DNA from: Varibaculum cambriense
GTDB lineage: Bacteria > Actinomycetota > Actinomycetes > Actinomycetales > Actinomycetaceae
Direction of reading: 5' to 3'
DNA length: 64,000 nucleotides
NCBI RefSeq assembly: GCF_022133705.1
Contig: NZ_JAKNHJ010000003.1
Coordinates: 1 to 64,000 of the forward strand
The notes beneath the pieces are model-generated. The model saw only the letters and a list, made by a program, of their open reading frames with translations. It made no database searches and was not told the DNA's origin. Positions 1-5,853 of this stretch are shown one piece after another (positions within the stretch are counted from its first letter, which is position 1; the number at the start of each line of letters is the position of its first letter). The translations under genes and the position numbers were made by a program.

Positions 1-41
1 AAACAATCCTCTCAAAAAATCAAAAAAACCTAGGAACAAAA

Positions 42-70
42 CCTGGGACGCTTCAAACCTGGGACGCTTC
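42..70. repeat. Two tandem 13-mers, CCTGGGACGCTTC
   Basis: Two exact copies of CCTGGGACGCTTC lie at 42-54 and 58-70, a period of 16, preceded by a partial CCTAGGA at 30-36. Reading GACGCTTCAAACCTGG as the unit, 12 of 16 positions match the unit GACGCTTCCACCCTCC at 58922-58937 in the array near the other end of the window. No gene explains the repeat. It may be the end of a larger array cut by the window edge. Confidence 0.6.
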
Positions 71-96
71 ACCACAGAGTCCTATCCGAGCCCCAC

Positions 97-309
97 ATGA
101 AAAAAGCAGCCCAATGGTGGTGCTACCAACACAGCGAACACCCACTCAAACCAGGCCAACTAATCCAACCCCACCACCTAAAACCAGGCCCCAAACCAGC
201 AGCCAAACAACCAAAACCAGGCCCGAAACTATGGGACAACGCCATCGACCAAGACCCCAAATACCAAGACGGACCCCTACACATCCGCAAAGGCTGGGCA
301 GGACACTAA
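97..309 (+). CDS. Hypothetical small protein, low complexity, possibly a gene remnant
   Basis: An open frame of 70 codons starting ATG AAA AAA. The product begins MKKAAQWWCYQHSEHP and continues with lysine-proline-glycine repeats (KPGPKPAAKQPKPGPK), with no domain I recognise. The plus strand is very rich in C and A and poor in G here, unlike neighbouring genes, and all three forward frames stay fairly open, so the reading frame alone is weak evidence of coding. No clear Shine-Dalgarno precedes the ATG. It sits 27 bp after the tandem 13-mers. It could be the 3' remnant of a transposase or nuclease gene, but I cannot show that. Confidence 0.25.
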   Translation: MKKAAQWWCYQHSEHPLKPGQLIQPHHLKPGPKPAAKQPKPGPKLWDNAIDQDPKYQDGPLHIRKGWAGH

Positions 310-390
310 ACCACCCCAACACGCCCAGCAAAAGACACACAAAATGTTACTTAGCCCTTAAGTGCTGTTCAATCCTCCCCTTATCAAACA

Positions 391-422
391 TTTAGCCCGC
401 CACTTTGCGGTGGCGGGCTAAA
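391..422 (-). terminator. Strong hairpin downstream of the surface-protein gene
   Basis: A perfect 13-bp inverted repeat, TTTAGCCCGCCAC (391-403) and GTGGCGGGCTAAA (410-422), with a 6-nt loop. It lies 21 bp past the stop of the minus-strand surface-protein gene and just after the plus-strand small ORF. The T tract is short on both sides, so it may work in both directions or be only moderately efficient. Confidence 0.75.
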
Positions 423-443
423 TATTAAATGGCGTACTGGCTA

Positions 444-2306
444 CTAGCCGCGGCGCCTAGAGATCGCTACCGTAGCTGACCCCAAGACCAACGCCACTAA
501 GGCAGCTAGCGCTACCCCAATTTCTAGCGAATCCACACCCGACTTAACCATAGATTGAGTCGGATGCTGAACATTGGGCACAGGCTTCGATTCCTCAGCC
601 CACTTCGCATACACCGTGGTATCGGCGGTAATCGCGATATTAAAGTCAAACGGAGTCTTTAATTCTTTGTCGGCATACCATCCCTTGAATACCCAGCCTT
701 TAGCGGTGGGCGCGGTGGGCACAGCAGCTTTCTGGCCTGCAACCACCGTCTGGGCAGGCACCTGTTTGCCGTGCTCCCCCATTTCAAAATTAACGTTATA
801 GGTCTGCACTTTGCTGTAGGTTGCTATCCATTCCAGGTTATTGGCTGGCTGGATGTAGTTAAAGGACGGCTTCGTGAGATCCTCTGCGGTAATACCGATG
901 CTCTCATAAAAGGCGGCAAGTTCTGCCTCGGGAATAGCTACGCCGTTCTTTTTCACGCTCCAGCCTAGGGTGTAGCCGGCGGGGGCTGGCTCCGCCGTCA
1001 TCTGCACGGTGTTAGCTGCTCCGATTGCCTGCACTTCCGGTAGCGCGTCCCCTACTCCGAAAGGCTTTTTCAATGGGTAGGCTTTACTGCCATCAAAGTA
1101 CATAGCCGTCGGCGCCTTAGTAACCCCCGAGTCATTGGCAACCAGAGCGGTAGAGATGGCATAGACTCGACCAATCTCCGCGGAGACAGATTCACCCTTG
1201 GCAACCTTAACGGCTTCTCCGTCATTTCCTTGCAGGTAGCCCTGTTGGATGGAGCCTCCCGCAACCGGATTCAGATACCCCACGTACTCGTGATTATCAT
1301 TGTTGGCTTGAGTGGTATTGGTCTTAAATGGAAATACAGAGGATTCTTGCTTATTGCCGTTGGTCCACTTGTAGGTCACCTTTCCCGCACCGTTGAAAAT
1401 AGCGTCGGTTTCAGCCCGTTTACCTTCGGGGGTGACTGAGGAGCTGAGGCGACCGGTTTGGTTATACCCTTCCAGGTGAACCTGCCCCGAGGTAGTTACC
1501 TCTAGAGTTTTCGCGTACATTGCTTTCGCTTTGCCCACGGTTGTGTTCGGGGTATCGACCTTGATATTCAAGTTGGCAGTACCCGTCACACTCACCTTCG
1601 AGGTTCCATAATCGATAACGTCAGTATCGATACCAGTGAATTCAATACCAGGATAGTGCTCCTTGTCTACCTTGTTGATGTCTTCCTGGGTGTAATGCCC
1701 GGTAATGTTAACGGTTCCAGATTCAAACTTCACTCCAGAGGATTCAGATTCTTCCAGGAAGATACCATATTGATCCAATCGAGTTCTTCCAAGAGAATCA
1801 TAGAGCGCATAGGTGTCAATATTTAGTACCGCACCCTTATCCCCAACGAAGCGTACTTCCTTACCTTCGGCATAGAACCTGATGCCCTGAATTCCATCGG
1901 CACCTGCGTTAACTGACAGGTAGTTAGTGCCTTCGAACTTGACAGTGATTGCTTCTTTCTTACCATCGTTGGCAACCATGAATCCCGCCTGAAACTTGGT
2001 ATCGTGATCTCCTGACTTCAGGCGCTCACGGTCATCATAGTTACGGAAAGTTAAAGTCGCGGTTACCGGATCCCAGCCCCAACCGTTTTCACCCTCTGCT
2101 AGCGGGTAGGCTTTTGAGTCAGCCTTAGTATTGAGTCCCTTACCCCCTGAATACTGCAAGGCATATTTAGTAGCATCCTGTTCAGTCATTGCCGAAGCCT
2201 TCGGAGTACTACCCCATGAAAAGCCCAGCGTTAAACAAAGCACGAAAGCTAAAACGACACTAAAAACCGGTCCCCACTGCTTACTACGCATCAGTCTCAT
2301 CCCCAT
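444..2306 (-). CDS. Membrane-anchored surface protein with one InlB-type B repeat
   Basis: A secreted cell-surface protein of about 620 residues. The N-terminus has a basic stretch, a hydrophobic core (VFSVVLAFVLCLTLGFSWG) and an AxA-like cleavage site near residue 39, typical of a Sec signal peptide. Near residues 510-575 is a Listeria-Bacteroides (InlB B, Flg_new) repeat ending KGWVFKGWYAD...TVYAKW. The C-terminus has a hydrophobic helix followed by RRRG, but no LPxTG, so it is probably held as a transmembrane protein rather than sortase-linked. The middle, with many Thr/Asn-rich beta-like stretches, I do not recognise. The start is uncertain among Met codons at 2306, 2300 and 2291; none has an ideal ribosome site. 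A role in adhesion is inferred only from architecture. Confidence 0.8.
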   Translation of the reverse strand: MGMRLMRSKQWGPVFSVVLAFVLCLTLGFSWGSTPKASAMTEQDATKYALQYSGGKGLNTKADSKAYPLAEGENGWGWDPVTATLTFRNYDDRERLKSGDHDTKFQAGFMVANDGKKEAITVKFEGTNYLSVNAGADGIQGIRFYAEGKEVRFVGDKGAVLNIDTYALYDSLGRTRLDQYGIFLEESESSGVKFESGTVNITGHYTQEDINKVDKEHYPGIEFTGIDTDVIDYGTSKVSVTGTANLNIKVDTPNTTVGKAKAMYAKTLEVTTSGQVHLEGYNQTGRLSSSVTPEGKRAETDAIFNGAGKVTYKWTNGNKQESSVFPFKTNTTQANNDNHEYVGYLNPVAGGSIQQGYLQGNDGEAVKVAKGESVSAEIGRVYAISTALVANDSGVTKAPTAMYFDGSKAYPLKKPFGVGDALPEVQAIGAANTVQMTAEPAPAGYTLGWSVKKNGVAIPEAELAAFYESIGITAEDLTKPSFNYIQPANNLEWIATYSKVQTYNVNFEMGEHGKQVPAQTVVAGQKAAVPTAPTAKGWVFKGWYADKELKTPFDFNIAITADTTVYAKWAEESKPVPNVQHPTQSMVKSGVDSLEIGVALAALVALVLGSATVAISRRRG

Positions 2307-2457
2307 AGTTTTATAGGGCTAACGCCCATTTCATACGTCAAATCAGTTCAACTATTCTACGCCGGTATTCAAAATTTGCGGAATTACCACCCTTTGTCAG
2401 GTCGGCGGCACCAACACGTCTTTACCATGCAAGTATGCACCTAAGCAACACCACCCC

Positions 2458-2469
2458 TTGTGTTACAAT
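2458..2469 (+). promoter_or_regulatory. Candidate operator and -10 box of the first RHH/RelE module
   Basis: TTGTGTTACAA at 2458-2468 is a near-palindrome overlapping a good -10 box, TACAAT (2464-2469), 26 bp before the antitoxin start. The same 11-mer with one change, TTGTATTACAA, precedes the related module at 5.2-5.5 kb. RHH antitoxins usually bind such sites to autoregulate, so this is a likely antitoxin operator. No clear -35 box is seen. Confidence 0.5.
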
Positions 2470-2495
2470 GTTTTATAGATAGAGGAGAGGAAGCG

Positions 2496-2720
2496 ATGGC
2501 TAGCACAACTATTACCATCAGACTAGAGGGGGAAGAAAAAGCTCTCATCTCTGATTATGCCGCTGCCTTCGGAATCTCTGTATCCGAGTTTATTCGCAGG
2601 GTCGTGCTAGAGCATTTAGAGGACGAGCTAGATTTGCAGGCCTGGGAAAAAGCGAAAGCAGAATTCGAAGCTGACCCCGAAACAATTCCTTCCGCCGAAA
2701 TCGCAAAGAAATACCTTTAG
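2496..2720 (+). CDS. RHH antitoxin, DUF6290/RelB-like
   Basis: A 74-residue ribbon-helix-helix antitoxin. The N-terminus (ASTTITIRLEGEEKALISDY) forms the expected DNA-binding beta strand followed by helices (FGISVSEFIRRVVLEHLEDE). The acidic C-terminal half (WEKAKAEFEADPETIP) should wrap the toxin. I chose ATG at 2496 over an upstream in-frame ATG at 2460 because GAGGAGAG lies at the right distance. It is followed by the toxin gene after a single base, so the two are co-translated. It should neutralise the RelE-like toxin downstream and repress the shared promoter. Confidence 0.85.
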   Translation: MASTTITIRLEGEEKALISDYAAAFGISVSEFIRRVVLEHLEDELDLQAWEKAKAEFEADPETIPSAEIAKKYL

Positions 2721-2721
2721 T

Positions 2722-2985
2722 ATGTGGAAACTGGAGTTTTCTAAGCGCGCCGATAAACAGTTATCAAAAATGGACCCCGGCATCAGGCGGGTTATTGTCG
2801 CTTGGCTGCTCAAAAACATTGATGAGTGCCCAGATCCTCGCGCACACGGTAAATGTTTGAGCGCCAACCTATCTGAAAAATGGCGTTATCGGGTAGGCAA
2901 CTATCGCATACTTTGCGATATCAAAGATCAGGAACTGGTCGTGATCGCTATCGAAATCGGACACAGAAGCCGCATTTACCGGTAA
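2722..2985 (+). CDS. RelE/ParE-family toxin
   Basis: An 87-residue basic protein with the RelE fold signature: N-terminal strand (WKLEFSKRADKQLSKM), a helix pair, then the core WRYRVGNYRILCDI and the C-terminal strand VVIAIEIGHRSRIYR. The R-rich GNYR and GHR motifs are the residues RelE toxins use to bind and cut ribosome-associated mRNA. It starts one base after the antitoxin stop. Its closest relative in this window is the toxin at 4958-5227, which has the same WRYRVGNYR core. Full length. Confidence 0.88.
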   Translation: MWKLEFSKRADKQLSKMDPGIRRVIVAWLLKNIDECPDPRAHGKCLSANLSEKWRYRVGNYRILCDIKDQELVVIAIEIGHRSRIYR

Positions 2986-3079
2986 ATACCAGCAGTTATC
3001 GCTTCAAGGCAATCCCGCTATTGCAGCGCCGCCGATTCCCAGCAGACAACAGGCTCAAATGCGTATGTCCCCCTACAAG

Positions 3080-3358
3080 CTAGAGGGCGACTAGTGGCTC
3101 CACCCTGGGAGTCTCTTTGCTGCGAGCCTGAGCCAGCTCGTAGGCAGTCTGCATATCCAGCCATAGACGGGCATTACCGATTCCCGCAAGCTCCAGGCGC
3201 AAAGCCAGGTTTGGGGTTAACGCCGCTTTCCCATTCAGAACCCGCGAAAGGGTAACTCGAGACACCCCCAACTTACGACTGGCGTCGCTCACCGAAATGC
3301 CAAGCTCCTTCAAGAAATCCTCCCGGATTACCGCCCCGGGATACACCGGATTTTTCAT
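3080..3358 (-). CDS. higA: HigA-family antitoxin (XRE helix-turn-helix)
   Basis: A 92-residue HigA addiction-module antitoxin. It opens KNPVYPGAVIREDFLKELG, the usual HigA N-terminus, followed by a helix-turn-helix (SVSDASRKLGVSRVTLSRVLNG) and the family helix ALRLELAGIGNARLWLDMQ. GTG or ATG codons exist further upstream; I chose ATG at 3358 because GAGAGG lies 6 bases before it. It follows the toxin gene by 21 bp, the toxin-first order typical of higBA. The first 45 bp of the gene region are duplicated exactly at 4847-4891. Confidence 0.9.
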   Translation of the reverse strand: MKNPVYPGAVIREDFLKELGISVSDASRKLGVSRVTLSRVLNGKAALTPNLALRLELAGIGNARLWLDMQTAYELAQARSKETPRVEPLVAL

Positions 3359-3379
3359 ACCCATCCTCTCTAACCCTCC

Positions 3380-3664
3380 TCAGTGATAGTCAAGATAATC
3401 AACAAGTTCCACATCTTCACCCACGAATCGAAAGATCAACCGCCAGTTCCCACTGACTCGCAGCGACCAATAACCCGCAAGCGATCCCGTCAGTTTGTGC
3501 GCGCGGTAACCTGGAAAGGCCAGCAGCGGCGCCGGATCATGCACTTGATCCAGCACCGAAAGCATCCGCGCAAGTTTATCTGCGTGGGCAGGATTGATAC
3601 CGGACTTTGATCCAGACTCGTAAAACCGTTGCAATCCTGCGTGCTTAAAACTGAGAATCACCAC
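3380..3664 (-). CDS. higB: HigB-family toxin
   Basis: A 94-residue RelE-superfamily toxin of the HigB type, an mRNA interferase that acts on translating ribosomes. Family marks are KHAGLQRFYESGSKSGI, HADKLARMLSVLD, PGYRAHKLTG and the C-terminal core GYWSLRVSGNWRLIFRF followed by DVELVDYLDYH. It begins with tandem GTG codons (3664 or 3661), with AGGTGG overlapping the first. It is the first gene of the higBA pair. Confidence 0.9.
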   Translation of the reverse strand: MVILSFKHAGLQRFYESGSKSGINPAHADKLARMLSVLDQVHDPAPLLAFPGYRAHKLTGSLAGYWSLRVSGNWRLIFRFVGEDVELVDYLDYH

Positions 3665-3786
3665 CTAAGTGTATCGCATAGCTTTACAGCCCGCAAGGAG
3701 TAAACATAAGGCATGACGCAGCTCAGAGCTTCTGCTGCTCCGTCAAGTAGACCTCGCAACCGACAGGCGCGGAAGATAGACGCATT

Positions 3787-4101
3787 TTGAACAACAGCAG
3801 TGTTCAAAAAAACGCCAACTTGCACAACCAAAACGGTCCAACTTGCACAACGCCCGATAAAACCGGGCTAGAAGCCGACGCTGTTTTGATGTTAGACGAT
3901 GGGCGCTGGGCTCTAGTAGAAGTAAAACTGGGGAAACAATCAATTAACCAAGCAGCCGAACACCTAAAGAAACTCGCACAACGAATCAACACCAATCACG
4001 AGGGCGAACCGGCGTTTTTACTCGTGCTCACCGGTACCCAAGCGGCATATCGACGTGAGGACGATATCCTAGTCTCGCCTCTAGCTGCACTTAAACCTTA
4101 A
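3787..4101 (+). pseudogene. C-terminal remnant of a DUF4143 AAA ATPase
   Basis: From about residue 25 the translation (GLEADAVLMLDDGRWALVEVKLG...FLLVLTGTQAAYRREDDILVSPLAALKP) matches the C-terminal end of DUF4143 ATP-binding proteins, which are normally around 400 residues. The AAA domain and most of DUF4143 are missing. The first 24 codons run through two copies of a 14-bp tandem repeat and look unrelated to the family, so the break lies at the repeat. It may still be translated, but I regard it as a decayed gene. Confidence 0.8.
3815..3851. repeat. Tandem repeat at the broken end of the DUF4143 gene
   Basis: CCAACTTGCACAAC occurs at 3815-3828 and again at 3838-3851, a period of 23 bp. The surrounding spacing (AAAACG before each copy) is also shared. 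The array falls exactly where similarity to the DUF4143 family begins, so it marks a rearrangement breakpoint. Confidence 0.6.
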
Positions 4102-4173
4102 GAAGCAACGCTTGAACCCGACTTTCCTTATGCGTCGCGCCCCACGGCACCGAGACAAAATCGACGCCAACTC

Positions 4174-4201
4174 TTGACTAATGTAGCTTTTAGGCTACAC
4201 T
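4174..4201 (+). promoter_or_regulatory. Promoter and palindromic operator of the relE-higA-like module, leaderless
   Basis: A -35 box TTGACT (4174-4179) and -10 box TACACT (4196-4201) are 16 bp apart. Between and overlapping them is an inverted repeat, TGTAGC (4182-4187) and GCTACA (4194-4199), with a 6-nt spacer, well placed for repression by the module's helix-turn-helix antitoxin. The expected transcription start, about 7 bases after the -10 box, coincides with the GTG start of the toxin gene at 4208, and no separate Shine-Dalgarno exists, so the mRNA is probably leaderless. Confidence 0.65.
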
Positions 4202-4207
4202 CGGGGT

Positions 4208-4516
4208 GTGGAGATTATTTCCAGCAGCTTGTTTGACGCCTGGTTAGGCAAACTGAAAGATAAGCACGCTCAGCGTCGTATCTTGCATGCGATAGCTAGA
4301 TGTGAAGCACACGGCAAGATGCTTGGTGACATCAAAACAGTGGGCGAAAAGGTCAGCGAAATGAGATTTCATTTCGGTGCCGGCTATCGGATTTACTACA
4401 CACAATTGGGAGCGGTAACGGTTTTTCTGTTGGCAGGAGGGGACAAATCTAGCCAAATCAGAGATATTAAAACCGCTCAGGAACTCGCAAAACAGATAAG
4501 GAAGGAACAATCATGA
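4208..4516 (+). CDS. RelE/HigB-like addiction-module killer protein
   Basis: A 102-residue toxin of the RelE-superfamily group annotated as addiction-module killer proteins (PF05973-like). The sequence has the expected FDAWLGKLKDKHAQRRILHAI helix region, then VGEKVSEMRFHFGAGYRIYY with the conserved aromatic and arginine core, and ends LLAGGDKSSQIRDIKTAQEL, a hallmark of this subgroup. It starts with GTG at 4208, directly at the predicted transcription start. It overlaps the next gene by 4 bases (ATGA), giving the toxin-first order seen in higBA-like pairs. Confidence 0.88.
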   Translation: MEIISSSLFDAWLGKLKDKHAQRRILHAIARCEAHGKMLGDIKTVGEKVSEMRFHFGAGYRIYYTQLGAVTVFLLAGGDKSSQIRDIKTAQELAKQIRKEQS

Positions 4517-4800
4517 ACGAGGTGACTTTTTCTGCGTTTGACGCGAGCAAATACCTTGACACTGACGAAGCGATAAATGACTATCTAGCTATCGCACTCG
4601 AAGACGGTGACACCAAAACAGTGCAAGTGGTTCTACGTGATATTGCCCGCGCACACGGCATGACTCAGCTCGCTAAAGAAACTCAGCTAAACCGCGAATC
4701 CCTCTACAAATCATTATCCAAAGAGGGCAACCCCTCCTTTGCGTCCATCACGAAAATCATGAAAGCCCTGGGGCTAAAAATGACCCTCTCCACTCAATAG
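4513..4800 (+). CDS. Addiction-module antidote protein (HigA-like XRE)
   Basis: A 95-residue antitoxin of the TIGR02684-like antidote group. It has the N-terminal FDASKYLDTDEAINDYLAIAL, a linker, and a helix-turn-helix (GMTQLAKETQLNRESLYKSL) followed by NPSFASITKIMKALGLKM, which is diagnostic of the family. It overlaps the toxin stop by 4 bases. It should neutralise the toxin and, through its helix-turn-helix, bind the palindrome at 4182-4199. Confidence 0.9.
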   Translation: MNEVTFSAFDASKYLDTDEAINDYLAIALEDGDTKTVQVVLRDIARAHGMTQLAKETQLNRESLYKSLSKEGNPSFASITKIMKALGLKMTLSTQ

Positions 4801-4802
4801 CA

Positions 4803-4889
4803 CTAAACTCCGTAGCGGAAAAGATCAACCCTAAGTTTTTCCAAACAATCCTCCCGGATTACCGCCCCGGGATACACCGGATTTTTCAT
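4803..4889 (-). pseudogene. Truncated second copy of the higA 5' end
   Basis: The 45 bases 4847-4891 are identical to 3316-3360, which cover the start codon and first 14 codons of higA. In this copy translation begins MKNPVYPGAVIRED as in higA, then diverges (CLEKLRVDLFRYGV) and stops after 28 residues. There is no matching higB upstream. It is a duplication scar, in the same orientation as the intact gene, so the two copies are direct repeats bracketing about 1.5 kb. Confidence 0.85.
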
Positions 4890-4957
4890 ACTCACGTTCT
4901 TCTCACCCTCCCCTAGCTACCTTGTCCCCGGATAACTGCAGCCCTGACCATAACTTA

Positions 4958-5227
4958 TTAACGGTAAACGTCTTTACGATGCCCCAAGTCCACCAGAACA
5001 ATAATCAGTTCGCGGTTCCGAATTTCAGTAATGAGGCGATAGTTTCCCACCCGGTAACGCCAGTAACCAGAGAATTTGCCCTTTAATGGTTTCCCATACT
5101 TTCTTGGCTCAGCGGTATTGACTAGGTTCTTTTCTACCCACGCTTTAATCATCACCAAAACCGGCTTATCCAGTTTTTTCAGGGCTTTCTTGGCTTCTTT
5201 CGTGTAGTAGAGCGAATACCGCTTCAT
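4958..5227 (-). CDS. RelE-family toxin
   Basis: An 89-residue RelE-like mRNA interferase: KRYSLYYTKEAKKALKKLDK, then KYGKPLKGKFSGYWRYRVGN, then LITEIRNRELIIVLVDLGHRKDVYR. The WRYRVGNYR core and GHR motif match those of the toxin at 2722-2985, so the two modules are related. I start it at ATG 5227, which overlaps the antitoxin stop as ATGA; an upstream in-frame ATG at 5245 lies inside the antitoxin gene. It is the second gene of the pair. Confidence 0.9.
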   Translation of the reverse strand: MKRYSLYYTKEAKKALKKLDKPVLVMIKAWVEKNLVNTAEPRKYGKPLKGKFSGYWRYRVGNYRLITEIRNRELIIVLVDLGHRKDVYR

Positions 5228-5448
5228 ACCCCCAATTCCGCCCATACATCATCGTGGGAGTACAGCTCGACCTCACCGGCACCCTTCTGCTTTTCATAAC
5301 GCGCGATCGTCTGTAAATCGTATTCGTCCTCAATGCGTTCCATCATGGTTGCACGAATAACCGCCGATAAACTACGGTTATGAATCTGCGCGTAATCCTT
5401 ATATAAATCCAGCTCTTTATCTGGAACCCGTAAACTAATCGTCCCCAT
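5224..5448 (-). CDS. RHH antitoxin, DUF6290/RelB-like
   Basis: A 74-residue ribbon-helix-helix antitoxin (GTISLRVPDKELDLYKDYAQ, then SLSAVIRATMMERIEDEYDL), with an acidic tail. Two ATG codons stand in tandem; the second (5448) is better spaced from AGGAG. The architecture and the LE-DE-DLQ segment resemble the antitoxin at 2496-2720, and both genes share an upstream TTGTRTTACAA site. It is likely to repress its own operon. Confidence 0.85.
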   Translation of the reverse strand: MGTISLRVPDKELDLYKDYAQIHNRSLSAVIRATMMERIEDEYDLQTIARYEKQKGAGEVELYSHDDVWAELGV

Positions 5449-5465
5449 CATCTCTCCTGCCTACG

Positions 5466-5476
5466 TTGTATTACAA
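5466..5476 (-). promoter_or_regulatory. Palindromic operator of the second RHH/RelE module
   Basis: TTGTATTACAA is a nearly perfect palindrome, extended by flanking CTACG and GTGTAG into a longer imperfect inverted repeat (5461-5482). It lies 17 bp upstream of the antitoxin start on the minus strand. It differs by one base from TTGTGTTACAA at 2458-2468 before the related module, which suggests the two antitoxins may recognise each other's operators. Confidence 0.55.
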
Positions 5477-5482
5477 GTGTAG

Positions 5483-5853
5483 TACCATCCGCTTTGGGGG
5501 CGCAACAGTTTTACCCCTCCTTCCCGAGGACGAAAACCCGGGTATCTAAAGCCATGGTTAGCTAAACCCACCCGTCACACCAACGTCCTGGAGAGAAAAG
5601 AAACCAGCCCCAACACGGCTGGCATAGAAAAATCCCTAGAACCCGAGACCTTGGAATCATTGGTTTATAGCAAATTCGGCTTCGAAAAGTTCGACAGTTA
5701 AATCTCGACACCTACTGTGCGCAGTAAATCTTGAATCGGCAGGGGTGTGAAAACTCTGTAATACCAAAGCCCCATAGTTATCTTGGAACAGGGCGGCGGC
5801 AAAATTCACTCACAGTTTGGCAGTTTCCATGAAAACCTAGAGAATAAATCAGT
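5483..5853. other. Intergenic stretch without a convincing gene
   Basis: About 370 bp between the TA module promoter and the 3' end of the acyl-CoA ligase gene. One plus-strand frame is open from about 5480 to a TAA at 5699-5701 but has no ATG, GTG or TTG start near a ribosome site; its end reads SLEPETLESLVYSKFGFEKF, which I do not recognise. It may be a decayed gene end. No strong terminator is visible for the long operon that ends at 5854. Confidence 0.5.

Noticed and set aside
5480-5701. Open plus-strand frame between the TA module and the acyl-CoA ligase
   Set aside because: No usable start codon or ribosome site and no recognisable domain; noted only as a possible relic.
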